Position numbers and translations under genes: made by a program. A stretch of 5,095 bases of DNA from Candidatus Stahliibacteriota bacterium (GTDB taxonomy: Bacteria; Hydrothermota; Tepidihabitantia; B3-TA06). Below the pieces are notes generated by a model that did not search any database, was not told the origin of the DNA, and saw nothing but the letters and a program-made list of their open reading frames with translations. Position 1 is the first letter of the stretch; each line of letters starts with the position of its first letter. The stretch is from positions 1 to 5,095 of the forward strand of contig JAUVJT010000159.1 in assembly GCA_030592225.1 (NCBI GenBank), written 5' to 3'. This document shows, one piece after another, positions 4,131 to 5,095 of this stretch.

Positions 4131-5095
4131 CTACGGTCCGTAAAAACGGTTTATTGCTCGCGAAATATCCGGAGGCGTGGACGCGACGGTAATTACGGCC
4201 AGACCGATCATGTTCCGAAGTTCTTCAAGGGCAGCTTCCTCGGTGGGGTCAGCAATAGCAACCGTCAAGACTCCCTGTTGCACACTGAGCGGCATGACTT
4301 GCAACCTTCTTGCGATCTTGGCAGGCACCAATTTGCGCAACTGGAAATCTATGGTCTGACTACTCAGGTCCATAAACGGGATATTATATTGGACCGCCAA
4401 GGCAATACCGATCATCTTATATGTGGCGTAACCCAGACCCACCATGATATCACCCAACTTTATCTCCCTCTGGTGCTTCTGTGCCTCCAACGCTTCATCG
4501 ACTTGCACTCGGTCCACAAAACCCTGTTCTAAGAGAATATCTCCAATTCTCTTCCCTGGTTGTTGTTTCTGCCCTTCAATTCCCTGCCTTAGTTGTTCAT
4601 CAGTGATGGCCTGCTTTTTTAACAGGATTTGGCCGATCTTCTCCTTGCGAACCCGTTGCTGCTCCTGAATTGCACGCTCAAGCATTTCCGGCGTCACCAT
4701 CCCCTTTACAGTCAGAATCTCTCCCAACCGTTTGACCGAAACTACATCGCGGATCGCTGAAACCGGCACAAAAATGCGTGACACATCCTTGAGGTCTGTC
4801 GGGACTAGGTAAAGCCCAATTCGTGTCCCCCCAGTGCTCTGGGCCACACCGCGAATTGTCTTACGGTCCATGAAGCGGACAGTCACAAGTCTGGCAGAAG
4901 AGGGAAAGGCCACCTTGCTTTTTGGCATTGCCGGATCATTAAGAAAGGAGACCATTTTGACACTATCAAACCTGATCTCCCTAGACATCTGGCCATCGGA
5001 CTCTTTGACCACCATAAAAAAAGTCGGCAATTGTGGGTTAAAACTTTGAATCGCTCCCTGGAGTTTCTCGTCGTCCATAAAGGTCACAATTGCCA
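4131..5095 (-). CDS. MshEN/GspE_N-domain protein without ATPase, four motif repeats (5' end beyond window)
   Basis: The visible protein is a probable cytoplasmic sensor or adaptor. The frame is open to the window edge; GTG 5087 and ATG 5078 are possible starts but have no ribosome binding site, so the true start probably lies just outside. Numbering from GTG, residues 1-50 and 67-118 look like two copies of one small beta-rich module (compare VTFMDDEKLQGAIQS with VRFMDRKTIRGVAQS), resembling DUF6982-type domains. Four 24-residue motifs begin at residues 120, 150, 180 and 210, each with R/K-(L/I)-G at positions 1-3, hydrophobic residues at 5-6, 17 and 21, and Q at 24. This is the MshEN pattern that binds cyclic di-GMP in MshE-type ATPases. 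Residues about 234-318 are a GspE_N domain (VPAKIARRLQVMPL, LTVAIADPTE). The stop follows where the secretion ATPase would begin, so no Walker motifs are present. The cyclic-di-GMP role is inferred from the motif. Confidence 0.85.
   Translation of the reverse strand, partial: AIVTFMDDEKLQGAIQSFNPQLPTFFMVVKESDGQMSREIRFDSVKMVSFLNDPAMPKSKVAFPSSARLVTVRFMDRKTIRGVAQSTGGTRIGLYLVPTDLKDVSRIFVPVSAIRDVVSVKRLGEILTVKGMVTPEMLERAIQEQQRVRKEKIGQILLKKQAITDEQLRQGIEGQKQQPGKRIGDILLEQGFVDRVQVDEALEAQKHQREIKLGDIMVGLGYATYKMIGIALAVQYNIPFMDLSSQTIDFQLRKLVPAKIARRLQVMPLSVQQGVLTVAIADPTEEAALEELRNMIGLAVITVASTPPDISRAINRFYGP
4389..4730 (-). repeat. Four in-gene 24-residue MshEN-type motifs at 90-bp spacing
   Basis: The motifs lie at 4659-4730, 4569-4640, 4479-4550 and 4389-4460 (minus strand, in that order), exactly 90 bp apart. 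Motifs 1 and 3 start with R and keep G at position 10. Motif 2 starts with K and has Q in place of that glycine. Motif 4 starts with K, keeps the glycine, and runs into the GspE_N domain. Published MshEN domains have two such motifs with a 5-residue spacer; here there are four with 6-residue spacers. Confidence 0.8.

Overview
This 5.1 kb window looks like chromosomal DNA of a Gram-negative (diderm) bacterium. The evidence is a TonB-dependent outer-membrane receptor with a 22-strand-barrel-type architecture, exported periplasmic proteins, and a GspE/MshE N-terminal-type protein of the kind common in Desulfobacterota (former deltaproteobacteria). The taxon is an inference from gene content; no rRNA or other marker is present.

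Layout. (1) 1-174: the 3' end of a plus-strand gene whose protein ends in a transmembrane helix. (2) 175-408: a gene-free leader with a candidate promoter (perfect -35 and extended -10), a 7-bp hairpin, and a perfect 22-bp hairpin plus T-run. The T-run ends only 34 bp before the next start codon, so it looks like a conditional terminator (attenuator) in front of the receptor gene. (3) 409-2463: the TonB-dependent receptor. (4) 2588-3298: an exported DUF4198 / NikK-like protein, with an 11-bp hairpin in the gap before it. (5) 3285-3500, minus strand: a startless open frame carrying the middle of a ParE/RelE-family toxin, directly after the stop codon of (6). (6) 3501-3848, minus strand: a 115-residue membrane-anchored protein of unknown function. 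(7) 3849-4130: an intergenic region with a 10-bp hairpin and a dense cluster of overlapping direct and inverted repeats. (8) 4131-5095, minus strand, cut by the window end: a stand-alone protein with two copies of a small N-terminal module, four 24-residue MshEN-type (cyclic-di-GMP-binding type) motifs at exact 30-residue spacing, and a GspE_N tail, but no ATPase domain.

How the genes may work together. The receptor and the DUF4198 protein plausibly form an envelope metal-uptake module: outer-membrane import energised by TonB, then a periplasmic metal-handling protein. DUF4198/COG5266 proteins are associated with nickel/cobalt transport, so Ni or Co is the best guess for the ligand. The upstream partial gene could be a membrane-anchored partner, but too little of it is present to tell. 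The minus-strand genes form a separate, convergent unit with no visible functional link to the uptake module. The likeliest new items are the receptor's leader/attenuator and the four-motif MshEN protein.
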